This document shows, in pieces, positions 16,501-22,787 of a stretch of DNA of 26,350 nt. The notes under the pieces are model-generated. The model was given only the letters and a program-made list of their open reading frames with translations. It was not told the DNA's origin and made no database searches. How positions within the stretch are numbered: the stretch's first letter is position 1; each line of letters starts with the position of its first letter. Where the stretch lies: positions 1 to 26,350 of the IMG/VR virus record IMGVR_UViG_3300049846_001207; one strand, written 5' to 3'. The stretch comes from a virus. Made by a program: the position numbers and the translations under genes.

Positions 16501-17342
16501 TTATTAAAATTATAAAAAGTATCCTGAGCGATAATAATAGGCGTATCATTTAAGGATGTTGATACATAGTAACTATACGCAGGTGTTATGACTAATGCAC
16601 CGCCAGCAATCGATCCCGACCCTTCTGCGTGAGATCCGGTTCCGTTTGCTATGGTTCCGTATCCCTCAGCATGAGAATAAATTCCAGATCCCGTTGTACG
16701 TAATCCGATAGTTACTCCGCCTTTATTAGTTATGTTTTGATATACTATTGAACTACTCTCAACTCTAAATATAGATTCAGTGACTATATTTACTGATGCA
16801 GTAACACTTCCCGATACAATTCTATCTGTCGGTGTGGCGGGCCCACTTCCACCATTCATTGCATATGATGCAGTTAAAGCATACGATGATGAAACGGTAT
16901 TAGAAGCGCTTACCGCCCATGATGAAGTACCATAAAATCCAACCGTATTAGCACCTAATGATGCTGAAATTGATCCGGTTAATTGTACTTGATTAAGAGT
17001 TTTATCAAATGTAAAATTACTACTTCCCGATGTTGCACCGGCGTCATTAAATTGAATAGTTTTATTAGCTCCTGCAGGGGCCGCAGTGGCTACAATTCCG
17101 GTTAGAGCACCACCATATCCTGCATAACTACCTGAAAAAGATCCTGAAAATACACCATTTCCACCCAAAGCGTGACTAGCAGTAGCCACTGTCATTGAGC
17201 TAGTATTTTGTGATGTAATTATTTCAACGGGGTTTCCTAATCCATCTGCAAATGACCATGAAGTACTTGCTGATCCGGTAACCTGGGTAACGTATTGAAA
17301 CGTTTCTTGTATATATCTTCCTTCTAAACTAGATAATGGCAC
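13527..17342 (-). CDS. Long tail fibre with SHAEG array (largest)
   Basis: Protein of 1271 residues starting at GTG: an in-frame TAA at 17351-17349 leaves no upstream ATG, and AAAAAGAG precedes the start. Order: N-terminal SSLEGRYIQETFQYVTQVTG, probably for attachment; a GALTGIVATAAPAG/QFNDAG module (64-124); SHAEG array (222-680, about 22 units), interrupted at about 249-381 by the domain shared with the 1107-residue fibre; two degenerate QFN-type modules (VQYNDSGSLTGSSNF, AIQFNSASVITGSN); a short SSW repeat block near 1040-1090; a WEFTHNLGNRFVVIQAFDWE beta domain; and a C-terminal end with GKSFTLINAS and GDSITVVSNNSNWRII, a common phage fibre ending. First gene of the fibre cluster, after a 158-base gap. 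Confidence 0.88.
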   Translation of the reverse strand: MPLSSLEGRYIQETFQYVTQVTGSASTSWSFADGLGNPVEIITSQNTSSMTVATASHALGGNGVFSGSFSGSYAGYGGALTGIVATAAPAGANKTIQFNDAGATSGSSNFTFDKTLNQVQLTGSISASLGANTVGFYGTSSWAVSASNTVSSSYALTASYAMNGGSGPATPTDRIVSGSVTASVNIVTESIFRVESSSIVYQNITNKGGVTIGLRTTGSGIYSHAEGYGTIANGTGSHAEGSGSIAGGALVITPAYSYYVSTSLNDTPIIIAQDTFYNFNNAYVVGTTSSAWYTAFYNGYNAGLAVTVTGSTDPSEYYVIEDVFDDTLGSGYYYLINSTGFTTNSFTVAYPEPGTVATGYYASAQVDVPESRSIQPINNTGQYSHAEGGLSYTAGLYSHAEGYFTFASGTASHTEGDNTLTKGVATHAEGSGSIASGSASHAEGFNTRATGSYSHVEGEGSITKGESSHAEGYFTIASGSHSHAEGYQTVSKGSYSHAEGTTTIASGSYSHAEGYGTIAAGDYSHAEGVANYAYSSTSHVEGGGNSIDINSHTAHAEGSGNTIRTDGRRAHAEGMNNVVQSEGAHVEGANNWVGATGGFPTHGVYAHAEGWFTSASGMASHAEGNGSKVLAFAAHAEGLSTYNIGYGAHTEGAISSASGQYSHAEGVNTKTLGIGSNTKGFWSIAYGTASMAWGVGVIASGSFATGSDITGSISEVTSSGVPQIAIGKWNLQNNTSSLFVIGNGGDHNNRSDLARFDSQSITFNQLVTGSQFYGNFYGNFYGTSSYVAGPWTSVQYNDSGSLTGSSNFTFNEDTNLVHIISGGLHVEGPAAELRMTSNGNVALEYYSNQNQRIRISAAVGYINPVNYGLYTGPFRIFGDSTNMSLESSNTGIFVNGYNATDIRVSASIMQVTSSLIVSGANATVSFPTLTNTSQPNVVTYDSTTGRIYYTASSALSAVPSAQGPEGAIQFNSASVITGSNKLIFDYANTTPAIQLSGSIYITGSSHRLFGTSSWSDNAVTASYVLNAVSSSYASTASYVATSSWANNVVSASYSLTASYASNGGVTQLLAGSNISLTPANGLGTVTITGTPINVSSGSNATASFTSQSTWEFTHNLGNRFVVIQAFDWEYNEIIPQNIQLTSVSSSVITFPTLESGYAVASLGGAGSSSYANYAESTALPDYIIISASYSITTANSIIEVVDPYITSSLPTAVGNRGKSFTLINASTGSVQLASVSAQKIGNGNPETATYQTVFQGDSITVVSNNSNWRII
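15303..16679 (-). repeat. SHAEG 14-residue repeat array, second fibre
   Basis: About 22 units, consensus SHAEGxxTxAxGSx, with variants SHVEG, THAEG, AHVEG and AHTEG. It is interrupted at about 16200-16601 by the shared domain. A run between residues 540 and 600 has irregular spacing (13-22 residues). Confidence 0.9.
16971..17153 (-). repeat. Fibre module copy (GALTG...QFNDAG...QLTGS)
   Basis: Encodes residues 64-124 of the 1271-residue fibre; it closely matches modules at 9619-9798 and 7705-7887 of the other long fibre. Confidence 0.75.
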
Positions 17343-17360
17343 GTGTTTTTACTCTTTTTA

Positions 17361-17368
17361 ATAAATAT
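17361..17368 (-). promoter_or_regulatory. Candidate promoter motif ATATTTAT
   Basis: The coding strand reads TTAATATTTATTAAAAAGAG, with the octamer 18 bases before the GTG start of the largest fibre. The AAAAAGAG just downstream may serve as a ribosome site. Confidence 0.38.
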
Positions 17369-17472
17369 TAACCAACCTTATTTATCATTTTATTTTTAAC
17401 TAATAAAACTGCTTTAAAAGAACACGTCTATTAACCTAACTATTACGGAATAACCTTAGATATTAAATGATA

Positions 17473-17488
17473 TATTAATTAATTAATA
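17473..17488. repeat. 16-bp perfect palindrome after phoH
   Basis: TATTAATTAATTAATA, 13 bases past the phoH stop in the 158-base gap. It has no G/C and no T-run, so it is not a convincing terminator. It may be an AT-rich protein site or chance. The rest of the gap holds only the candidate promoter. Confidence 0.3.
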
Positions 17489-17500
17489 CTATTCTAATTA

Positions 17501-18175
17501 TTAATCTTGGTATTCTTTATATACTTCTAGTATTTTTGGTACGATTGGGTGTCTATGGTTTTCATGAAGAGTAACCACTTTAAATCCTTCAACTTGTTTG
17601 TCCAAAGTAGTAAAAAAAGCCATGCCTGATTCCTTTTTATTTTTTAAATCAATTTGAGACGTATCACCACAAATCACCATTTTACTATTAATACCTAAAC
17701 GACTAATAATCATTTCAGTTTGTGTATGTGATACGTTCTGAGCTTCGTCTACTATAATAAACGCATTAACCAAAGTTCTACCACGCATAAACGCGAATGG
17801 CAATACTTCAATAGTACCTTCATCTAATAGCTTATCAATCTTTTCTCTATTATAGAGCATATATAGATTGGAATATATGGGAGCTAACCACGGATCTAAT
17901 TTTTCTTTTAGATTGCCCGGTAAAAATCCAATTTCTTCTCGAGCTACCGTCGGTCTCGTAATTACTATTTTTTCAATTTCTCGTTTGAATAGCATATCTA
18001 ATGCTACTTGACAGGCCAATAATGTTTTACCTGAACCTGCCATACCTTTTAAAACTGTTATAGGATTATGTAATATTATTTCTTTTGCATCCTTCTGCTC
18101 TTGGTTTAACTTTATATTAAAATTTATTGCACCTTTTGGTTTTCTTTTGTCTTTAAATTTTTGATCCGTATCCAT
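17501..18175 (-). CDS. phoH: PhoH-like ATPase
   Basis: Protein of 224 residues, the usual compact length for phage PhoH. Walker A is GMAGSGKT (44-51); Walker B is AFIIVDEAQN (138-147); a TRPTVARE segment (73-80) and the end LHENHRHPIVPKI (203-215) complete the PhoH P-loop core related to superfamily 1 helicases. No RNA-binding or PIN domain is fused. phoH is widespread in aquatic phages, and its role in infection is unsettled despite the host name linked to phosphate starvation. It sits alone between the gp23 terminator and the fibre genes with its own candidate promoter motif, so it is probably transcribed separately from the capsid unit. Confidence 0.93.
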   Translation of the reverse strand: MDTDQKFKDKRKPKGAINFNIKLNQEQKDAKEIILHNPITVLKGMAGSGKTLLACQVALDMLFKREIEKIVITRPTVAREEIGFLPGNLKEKLDPWLAPIYSNLYMLYNREKIDKLLDEGTIEVLPFAFMRGRTLVNAFIIVDEAQNVSHTQTEMIISRLGINSKMVICGDTSQIDLKNKKESGMAFFTTLDKQVEGFKVVTLHENHRHPIVPKILEVYKEYQD

Positions 18176-18192
18176 AGAACTATTTTATATTC

Positions 18193-18200
18193 ATAAATAT
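18193..18200 (-). promoter_or_regulatory. Candidate promoter motif ATATTTAT
   Basis: The coding strand reads CTATATTTATGAATATAAAA, 17 bases before the phoH ATG and just past the gp23 terminator, where a new promoter would be expected. Confidence 0.42.
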
Positions 18201-18209
18201 AGAAAAAGA

Positions 18210-18237
18210 AAAAAGCTAGCATTTCTGCTAGCTTTTT
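18210..18237 (-). terminator. Intrinsic terminator after the major capsid gene
   Basis: A perfect 12-bp stem (18210-18221 with 18226-18237, core GCTAGCA) with a four-base loop, followed on the coding strand by TTTTTTCTTTTTC. It lies 23 bases past the gp23 stop. The A-run on the other side would let it act in both directions. Confidence 0.92.
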
Positions 18238-18260
18238 CTACTATATTAATAATATTAAAA

Positions 18261-19883
18261 TTATAGAGTTTCCATACCTTTAACATAGATTTTACCGAAG
18301 AACTCAGGACGCAACATTTTCTTAGCGTAACGAGTCATCACACCTCTGTTTGGTGTATATGTTGCTGGATCATATACAAGTGGTGTCATCATCAACGGAA
18401 TATAAGGTGCATACACAGCTCCTGTTTCTAAGAACTGAGAACCTCTGAATCCCATCAATACGGTGTTTTCCAACATATAAGGGTTGATATAAACATCATA
18501 TTGTGAATTCATTTGTCCTACTTTCTGAACACCCATAGCGAATTTCATTTTTTCGCCTCTATCAGATGCAGCATATCCTGGAATTGAATCCATGATAGTT
18601 GCAACGTCAGGAGATACTACAACGAAATTAGCTCCGCCACGCATAGTCAATTGGTGAATCTTGTTACTTACTTTCTTCATTTTATGACCTAAAGTAGCAA
18701 ACCAAGTACCTTGCTGGTTATAGAATCCTAAACCAGTTGTACCACCAGTACCTTGCCATGCTGAACCATCCCAATATTGGTTGTTTACAACTGACCATCT
18801 ATCAACAGTCAATGCATTAACCATCAACATATCAATGATTTCAAGATCTATTTCCATAGAAATATATTCTGAAAGCAATGAAGTTAATTCAGCTTCAGCA
18901 TCAATTGAATGGTACGCATTCAAGTCTTGCGCCATTTCAGGAGTCCATTGTGCTTTTAACTTTTTAGTCTTAGCAACGATAGCCTCACTTCTCATTTGAA
19001 GATCAATTTGAGGAATTTGAGTTGATATAGAAGAGTTATTTTGGTTATAAATACCATTTGAATATAAATCTTCAAAATCACCTCTAGTGTCTTGCGTATT
19101 AGTACGCAACCACGTAAACACAGCTGTACTAGTAGATCCTAAACCAGAACCAGAAATAACGAACTGGTAATTACCACCGCTCAATTTAGTGAACTGAGGT
19201 AGGAATCCGTTAATAGTACCAGTTCCAGATGCAACTTGGAAAGCACGAACTGCATCAGCGTCTGAACTAGAGAATGATGATGTAGCAACTAAAATAGTAC
19301 GATAAGATCCAGTTACTGAATCAAATGTAGTATCATAGTTTACATCAGCGGCTGCTATTGATGAAGTAGCACCAATTACGATTGAAGCACTTACTTCATT
19401 TGAAGTAAATCCAAAACGTCCGGCACCATAAAGACCTCCTGTAGCAACGTCTGTTCTACCGAAGTTAGCAGCACCACCTGTATTCGAACCTCCGAATAGT
19501 GATGTACCTGCAGTAAATCCAGGTTGAGCATTTGTTGATGAATATTTGAAATCCAAGAAGAACACAAGTCCTGATGGCATATTCATCGGTTGAACGCTAA
19601 CGAAATCTTTAGATGAAATCTCACCGAAAATTCTACGTACTAATGGAAGAGCTACACCTGACCATGCTTCTGAGTTAGCAGTAGTTCCAGTGCTGGTAGC
19701 TTCAGCGATAAGACGCTTAGCTTGGTTTTCCAACATCACGGCCATTGCTGACACCTCAAATGGTTGGTCGATGCCTTCCAAAAGTCCCGATTTTTTCCAC
19801 TTAGCGATAAGTGGCTTTGTCTGATTTTGCATTACTAAGTAATCGGTGTTTTCACTTAGCAATTCATTAATTGTTTTTCCCAT
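18261..19883 (-). CDS. 23: Major capsid protein (gp23-like)
   Basis: Protein of 540 residues forming the capsid hexamers. Conserved parts: VSVQPMNMPSGLVFFLDFKY (T4: GVQPMNSPTGQVFAL); SEAIVAKTKKLKAQWTPEMA then QDLNAYHSIDAEAELTSLLS; NFVVVSPDVATIMDSIPGY; YDVYINPYM; GAVYAPYIPLM; and the C-terminal RPEFFGKIYVKGMETL. The N-terminal propeptide ends at IAE61|A62 in KRLIAEATST, matching the gp21-type cut site (T4: TE|A at 65), so the mature chain would be about 479 residues. A Ser/Thr/Gly-rich insertion around 130-260 is likely the surface domain. The A-rich leader AAAAACCTTAAACAAAATT lacks a Shine-Dalgarno. It follows gp22 closely and ends in a strong terminator. Confidence 0.96.
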   Translation of the reverse strand: MGKTINELLSENTDYLVMQNQTKPLIAKWKKSGLLEGIDQPFEVSAMAVMLENQAKRLIAEATSTGTTANSEAWSGVALPLVRRIFGEISSKDFVSVQPMNMPSGLVFFLDFKYSSTNAQPGFTAGTSLFGGSNTGGAANFGRTDVATGGLYGAGRFGFTSNEVSASIVIGATSSIAAADVNYDTTFDSVTGSYRTILVATSSFSSSDADAVRAFQVASGTGTINGFLPQFTKLSGGNYQFVISGSGLGSTSTAVFTWLRTNTQDTRGDFEDLYSNGIYNQNNSSISTQIPQIDLQMRSEAIVAKTKKLKAQWTPEMAQDLNAYHSIDAEAELTSLLSEYISMEIDLEIIDMLMVNALTVDRWSVVNNQYWDGSAWQGTGGTTGLGFYNQQGTWFATLGHKMKKVSNKIHQLTMRGGANFVVVSPDVATIMDSIPGYAASDRGEKMKFAMGVQKVGQMNSQYDVYINPYMLENTVLMGFRGSQFLETGAVYAPYIPLMMTPLVYDPATYTPNRGVMTRYAKKMLRPEFFGKIYVKGMETL

Positions 19884-19917
19884 AATTTTGTTTAAGGTTT
19901 TTAATTGTTTTGTTTAA

Positions 19918-20829
19918 TTATTTCTTTTTAATATTTGCCAAATGTTGGAATCTTTCAGCAAGTTCATTACCTGATTCTAATACTGGCTTCTTTGTTCCGG
20001 CAACTGCTTTTGATGCACCACCAATTGCTTCAGTGATTTTCTTCTTTGCAGTGTCCTTAGCAGAATTAAATGATTCAGCCAAAGTAGAATAAACTAATTT
20101 TACTTCTCTAACTGAATTGGTTCTATCCAACGACTCAAGAATCTTAACTTTTTGCTTTTCATTTAAAGCATAATTCTTGAACAATTTATTTGAATACAAT
20201 AATTTAGCATTCAAAAGATTGATTTCATTGATTTTCTTTTTCAAGAATATCACTGTGTTGCGATATTCGCTCAATTCAGATTTCAAAGACTTAATTTCAT
20301 CAACTTTTTCTTCTTCATCTTCTTCTTTTGTTTCATTAACACCAGAATCATCACCCAATTCAGCTAAAAGTTCATCTAAATCAATTTCTTCATCATCTGA
20401 ATCCGCTGCTGATTTAGTTTCTTTTACATCATCTAGGTCCAATTCTTCGGCATCCGTTTTTCCTTCTTCTACTTCGTCCTCAGTTTCTTCTGAATCTTTT
20501 TCCAATTCAGCTAAAATAGCATTAAGATCGATATCTTCATCCACTTCGTCTTCCTCTTCGGTTTCTTCAGCAGAATCATCATCATCTCCTTTTGCTTCTT
20601 CAACTTCCTCAGTTTCATCAGCTTCTTCTTCGTCCTTAGTTTCTAAGGTAATAGTTTCTTCAACTTCGTCTTCGTCTTCTAGTTCGTCCTCTTCTTCATT
20701 AATCTTTGCAGAAAGCATTGATTGAAGCTTCGGAGCAAACGCTTCTTCCAAAGCGATTTTGGCATTAGCTAACGCAGTTTCTTTAACTGTTTTAGCATCG
20801 GCAATAGCCTCTTTTAGTAATTTGTCCAT
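19918..20829 (-). CDS. 22: Prohead core scaffolding protein (gp22-like)
   Basis: Protein of 303 residues that should form the core around which gp23 assembles and then be degraded by gp21. The N-terminus MDKLLKEAIADAKTVKETAL is helical with an LKE|A site. Residues about 47-180 are extremely acidic (Asp/Glu blocks such as EEEDELEDEDEVEE). Residues 183-240 form a coiled coil with LLNAKLLYSNKLFKNYALNE and KVKILESLDR, followed by SVREVKLVYSTLAESF, the signature of gp22 in aquatic T4-like phages. The end is basic. It lies directly upstream of gp23, as in T4. The antisense strand shows an open serine-rich frame that is only a shadow of the acidic codons. Confidence 0.92.
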   Translation of the reverse strand: MDKLLKEAIADAKTVKETALANAKIALEEAFAPKLQSMLSAKINEEEDELEDEDEVEETITLETKDEEEADETEEVEEAKGDDDDSAEETEEEDEVDEDIDLNAILAELEKDSEETEDEVEEGKTDAEELDLDDVKETKSAADSDDEEIDLDELLAELGDDSGVNETKEEDEEEKVDEIKSLKSELSEYRNTVIFLKKKINEINLLNAKLLYSNKLFKNYALNEKQKVKILESLDRTNSVREVKLVYSTLAESFNSAKDTAKKKITEAIGGASKAVAGTKKPVLESGNELAERFQHLANIKKK

Positions 20830-20855
20830 AATTTTTTAATTTGGTTTTGTGGAAC

Positions 20856-20875
20856 TATAGCTATTAGTAGCTATA
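20856..20875 (-). promoter_or_regulatory. Perfect 8-bp hairpin in the gp22 leader
   Basis: TATAGCTA and its complement separated by a four-base loop, 26 bases before the gp22 ATG. No T-run follows on the coding strand. It may protect or modulate the scaffold mRNA. Confidence 0.45.
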
Positions 20876-20908
20876 ATGGAATTAATTTCTTTCTTACATC
20901 ATATAAAA

Positions 20909-20924
20909 ATACTCGGGCGAGTAT
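20909..20924 (-). promoter_or_regulatory. Second hairpin in the gp22 leader with T-run
   Basis: ATACTCGCCCGAGTAT on the coding strand (6-7 bp stem), followed by TTTTATAT. It could be a weak attenuator-like terminator or a processing site between the candidate promoter and gp22. Confidence 0.45.
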
Positions 20925-20932
20925 AAATGACG

Positions 20933-20948
20933 TATTTATAATAAATAT
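20933..20948 (-). promoter_or_regulatory. Candidate late promoter of the gp22-gp23 unit
   Basis: The coding strand reads ATATTTAT directly followed by TATAAATA, so both the recurrent octamer and an exact T4 late-promoter core are present. It lies just past the terminator at 20981-21006 and about 104 bases before gp22, where a strong capsid promoter is expected. Confidence 0.5.
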
Positions 20949-20980
20949 GTATGATTATTGAAAAATGGATTTTTGAAGAT

Positions 20981-21006
20981 AAAAAAAGGGACTATATTTT
21001 AGCCCC
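20981..21006 (-). terminator. Intrinsic terminator upstream of gp22
   Basis: The coding strand shows GGGGCTA, loop AAATA, TAGTCCC (7 pairs, one G-T), then TTTTTTT. It lies 22 bases past the stop of the 167-residue gene and separates the protease/internal-protein operon from the scaffold-capsid unit. Confidence 0.88.
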
Positions 21007-21028
21007 TGGTAGGTCCCGGTAAAAATTA

Positions 21029-21532
21029 TTATTCGTCGTCCCCGTCGATTGGCTCATCTTTTATCTTTCCACCAAATATATCTTCTTGAGACTTTATTTG
21101 TTTAGCTAAAGCAATTAGTGCCTTTTTTATATCATCTTTCTTTTCTGCGGATGTATCCGAATTCTTAAATGCCTTTACTAAAGTCTGTTTCTTTAAATAT
21201 AAATCTTTTAGTTTATTTACAGTTTTACTTAATCCTGCGGATAAAGACCCCTCAGCTTCAGATAATTTACCGGACGCATTGCCTACCTTTTTAAGAATGT
21301 CCTTATATGCTTTTACCATATCCTCAACGCTGACAGCCAATCCTCTATTATCAAAAATATCAGGATTTTCATCATGCAAATCATGCAGGTGATTAGCTAC
21401 TAAAGACATTCTATTCATAAAATCTTTAAACTTCTTATCTTGCAATATTTCCAAGGTAGCCATAACCTTATCCTGTGCAACGGACACGTCATCAAATGAT
21501 GATATTTCTTTTATTAATTTTCTTAGTTTCAT
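21029..21532 (-). CDS. Helical hypothetical protein with MKLRKLIKE start
   Basis: Protein of 167 residues, no family recognised. The N-terminus MKLRKLIKEISSFDD carries the leader motif with an IKE|I site. The rest is almost wholly helical, with a lysine-rich second half (KLKDLYLKKQTLVKAFKN) and an acidic end (KIKDEPIDGDDE). It also contains LSE at about 92-94. It is the last gene of the gp21 operon, seven bases after the 79-residue gene and just before a terminator. The size, helical make-up, leader and position between the prohead protease and scaffold resemble the small core/internal proteins of T4 (gp67, gp68, IPs) in style, not in recognisable sequence. Confidence 0.78.
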   Translation of the reverse strand: MKLRKLIKEISSFDDVSVAQDKVMATLEILQDKKFKDFMNRMSLVANHLHDLHDENPDIFDNRGLAVSVEDMVKAYKDILKKVGNASGKLSEAEGSLSAGLSKTVNKLKDLYLKKQTLVKAFKNSDTSAEKKDDIKKALIALAKQIKSQEDIFGGKIKDEPIDGDDE

Positions 21533-21539
21533 TTTCCTA

Positions 21540-21779
21540 TTATTGATTTATTGATTCCAAATCTTTAAGTATTTTTGTACTATCATCAAATGACGAAAAG
21601 AATTCCTGTATTTTACCTTTATGTTCATCATTTTCATAACTAGCGTCGTATAATATAGACAACTGTTTTTTGAATTCCGCAGAATTTAATAAACTAAGTA
21701 GCTCCCGGGCTGCATTAGCTATTTCCGGATATCCATAATATTGTTGATTCTCTAATAATTTTTTTAGTTTTATTGCCAT
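21540..21779 (-). CDS. Small helical hypothetical protein with KLKKLLE start
   Basis: Protein of 79 residues, no family recognised. MAIKLKKLLENQQYY repeats the basic/hydrophobic leader with an LLE|N site. Residues 18-79 appear to form three helices (PEIANAARELLSLLNSAEF, then an acidic KIQEFFSSFDDS stretch). It starts one base past the stop of the 334-residue gene and ends seven bases before the next gene, so it belongs to the same operon. A packaged core protein is inferred from the leader and position. Confidence 0.75.
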   Translation of the reverse strand: MAIKLKKLLENQQYYGYPEIANAARELLSLLNSAEFKKQLSILYDASYENDEHKGKIQEFFSSFDDSTKILKDLESINQ

Positions 21780-21780
21780 A

Positions 21781-22785
21781 TCAATCTAATATATCTTCGT
21801 AATTTACTACAATTATGTTATCGCCTACTTTAACCGATACACCTGTTTTAGTTGCCCCCATTAATATTCCGGTATTATCTATGACCGGATATTGATTATA
21901 CTTCTTTACCTTGGCCATATTGAATTTAACATTCGGTTCCTCCGATTGCGCAGGAGCATCTTCTGGTGCATCATCTGCAGGTGCATCTTCTGGTTTATCT
22001 TCCGGTTTATCTTCCGCGGCTTCCAATAATGATGAATAATGTTTCGCTAAACTAAATTCAGCTATTGAAGATGCTTTTAATTTAGCTAATTTTTCTTTTG
22101 CATTTTTCAATGCTACTTCTTTAGCTTTAATATCTTCCTGTGAAGATTTTATTTCTGCGTCTCTAACTTGTTTATCATCTTCATTAAGATCTTCATTAGT
22201 AGTACCGAATTTCTTATCAAATTCTCTAAATACTATTGACGAATCACTGTCTTGACTAGTTAATTTTATAAAATTTTTCAGATTCCATTTATTTGCCGGA
22301 TCTACATCACCTAGAAAAATATATATTTCATTTAATCTCGGTGCTCCCGGTGAAGGATCGGAATATACTATTACTTTTTTATTCCCTAGTGAAAAGGAAT
22401 AAAAAGTACGTTTAGAACCATACCTATCTGGTTCCGTTTTTTTATCAAGTGCTTTTAGTTCCAAATTTTTATTAGTAGCATATTCCTTAATCCACTTAAT
22501 GATATTAGTTATTGTCCACTCTTTATTATAATAAACCTCACTTAGTTTGTCTGATTTTGGTTTCTTCACTTTATCTAATTCTTTTTGAGCAAATTGTTTT
22601 AAATGATTTCTATTAATAGATCCCAGTTTACGATACACATTCCAGGATGCTTCTTGGGCTTCATCTTCCGTAAACCCATTATCCAATAAATTCTGCACCC
22701 ATTCTGCTACTCCGTAGAATCCTCCTTTGGAATTTAACAATTTTAAAAAATTATCAGCTAATTGTGCATTAGTTAAACGTGCCAT
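21781..22785 (-). CDS. Hypothetical protein with acidic Pro/Asp/Glu spacer
   Basis: Protein of 334 residues, no family recognised. Residues 5-60 are helical (LTNAQLADNFLKLLNSKGGF and a FTEDEAQEASWNVYRKLGS helix). Residues 88-165 look like an alpha/beta domain with YSFSLGNKKVIVYSDPSPG. Residues 205-250 form a Lys/Glu coiled coil. Residues 256-284 are a low-complexity acidic spacer (EDKPEDKPEDAPADDAPEDA), immediately after LLE|A at 253-256. A small beta domain follows (288-334; IDNTGILMGATKTGVSVKVG). The leader motif is missing from its N-terminus, but (L)xE sites occur inside (LSE at 81-83, LLE at 253-255), so the C-terminal part might be released. Two bases separate it from the peptidase-like gene upstream. 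Confidence 0.75.
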   Translation of the reverse strand: MARLTNAQLADNFLKLLNSKGGFYGVAEWVQNLLDNGFTEDEAQEASWNVYRKLGSINRNHLKQFAQKELDKVKKPKSDKLSEVYYNKEWTITNIIKWIKEYATNKNLELKALDKKTEPDRYGSKRTFYSFSLGNKKVIVYSDPSPGAPRLNEIYIFLGDVDPANKWNLKNFIKLTSQDSDSSIVFREFDKKFGTTNEDLNEDDKQVRDAEIKSSQEDIKAKEVALKNAKEKLAKLKASSIAEFSLAKHYSSLLEAAEDKPEDKPEDAPADDAPEDAPAQSEEPNVKFNMAKVKKYNQYPVIDNTGILMGATKTGVSVKVGDNIIVVNYEDILD

Positions 22786-22787
22786 AA

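Noticed and set aside
17473-17488. Palindrome after phoH as a terminator
   Set aside because: It is all A/T with no T-run after it. The fold would be too weak for intrinsic termination.
20177-20725. Open 182-residue serine-rich frame on the plus strand opposite gp22
   Set aside because: It is the antisense of Glu/Asp codons (GAA/GAT give TTC/ATC and TCT/TCA in other frames). It has no leader or family resemblance, and all real genes are on the minus strand.
19918-20829. Acidic repeat region of gp22 as a separate recent insertion
   Set aside because: Scaffold proteins of this type are normally very acidic, and the flanking helical parts match the family, so no transfer is needed to explain it.
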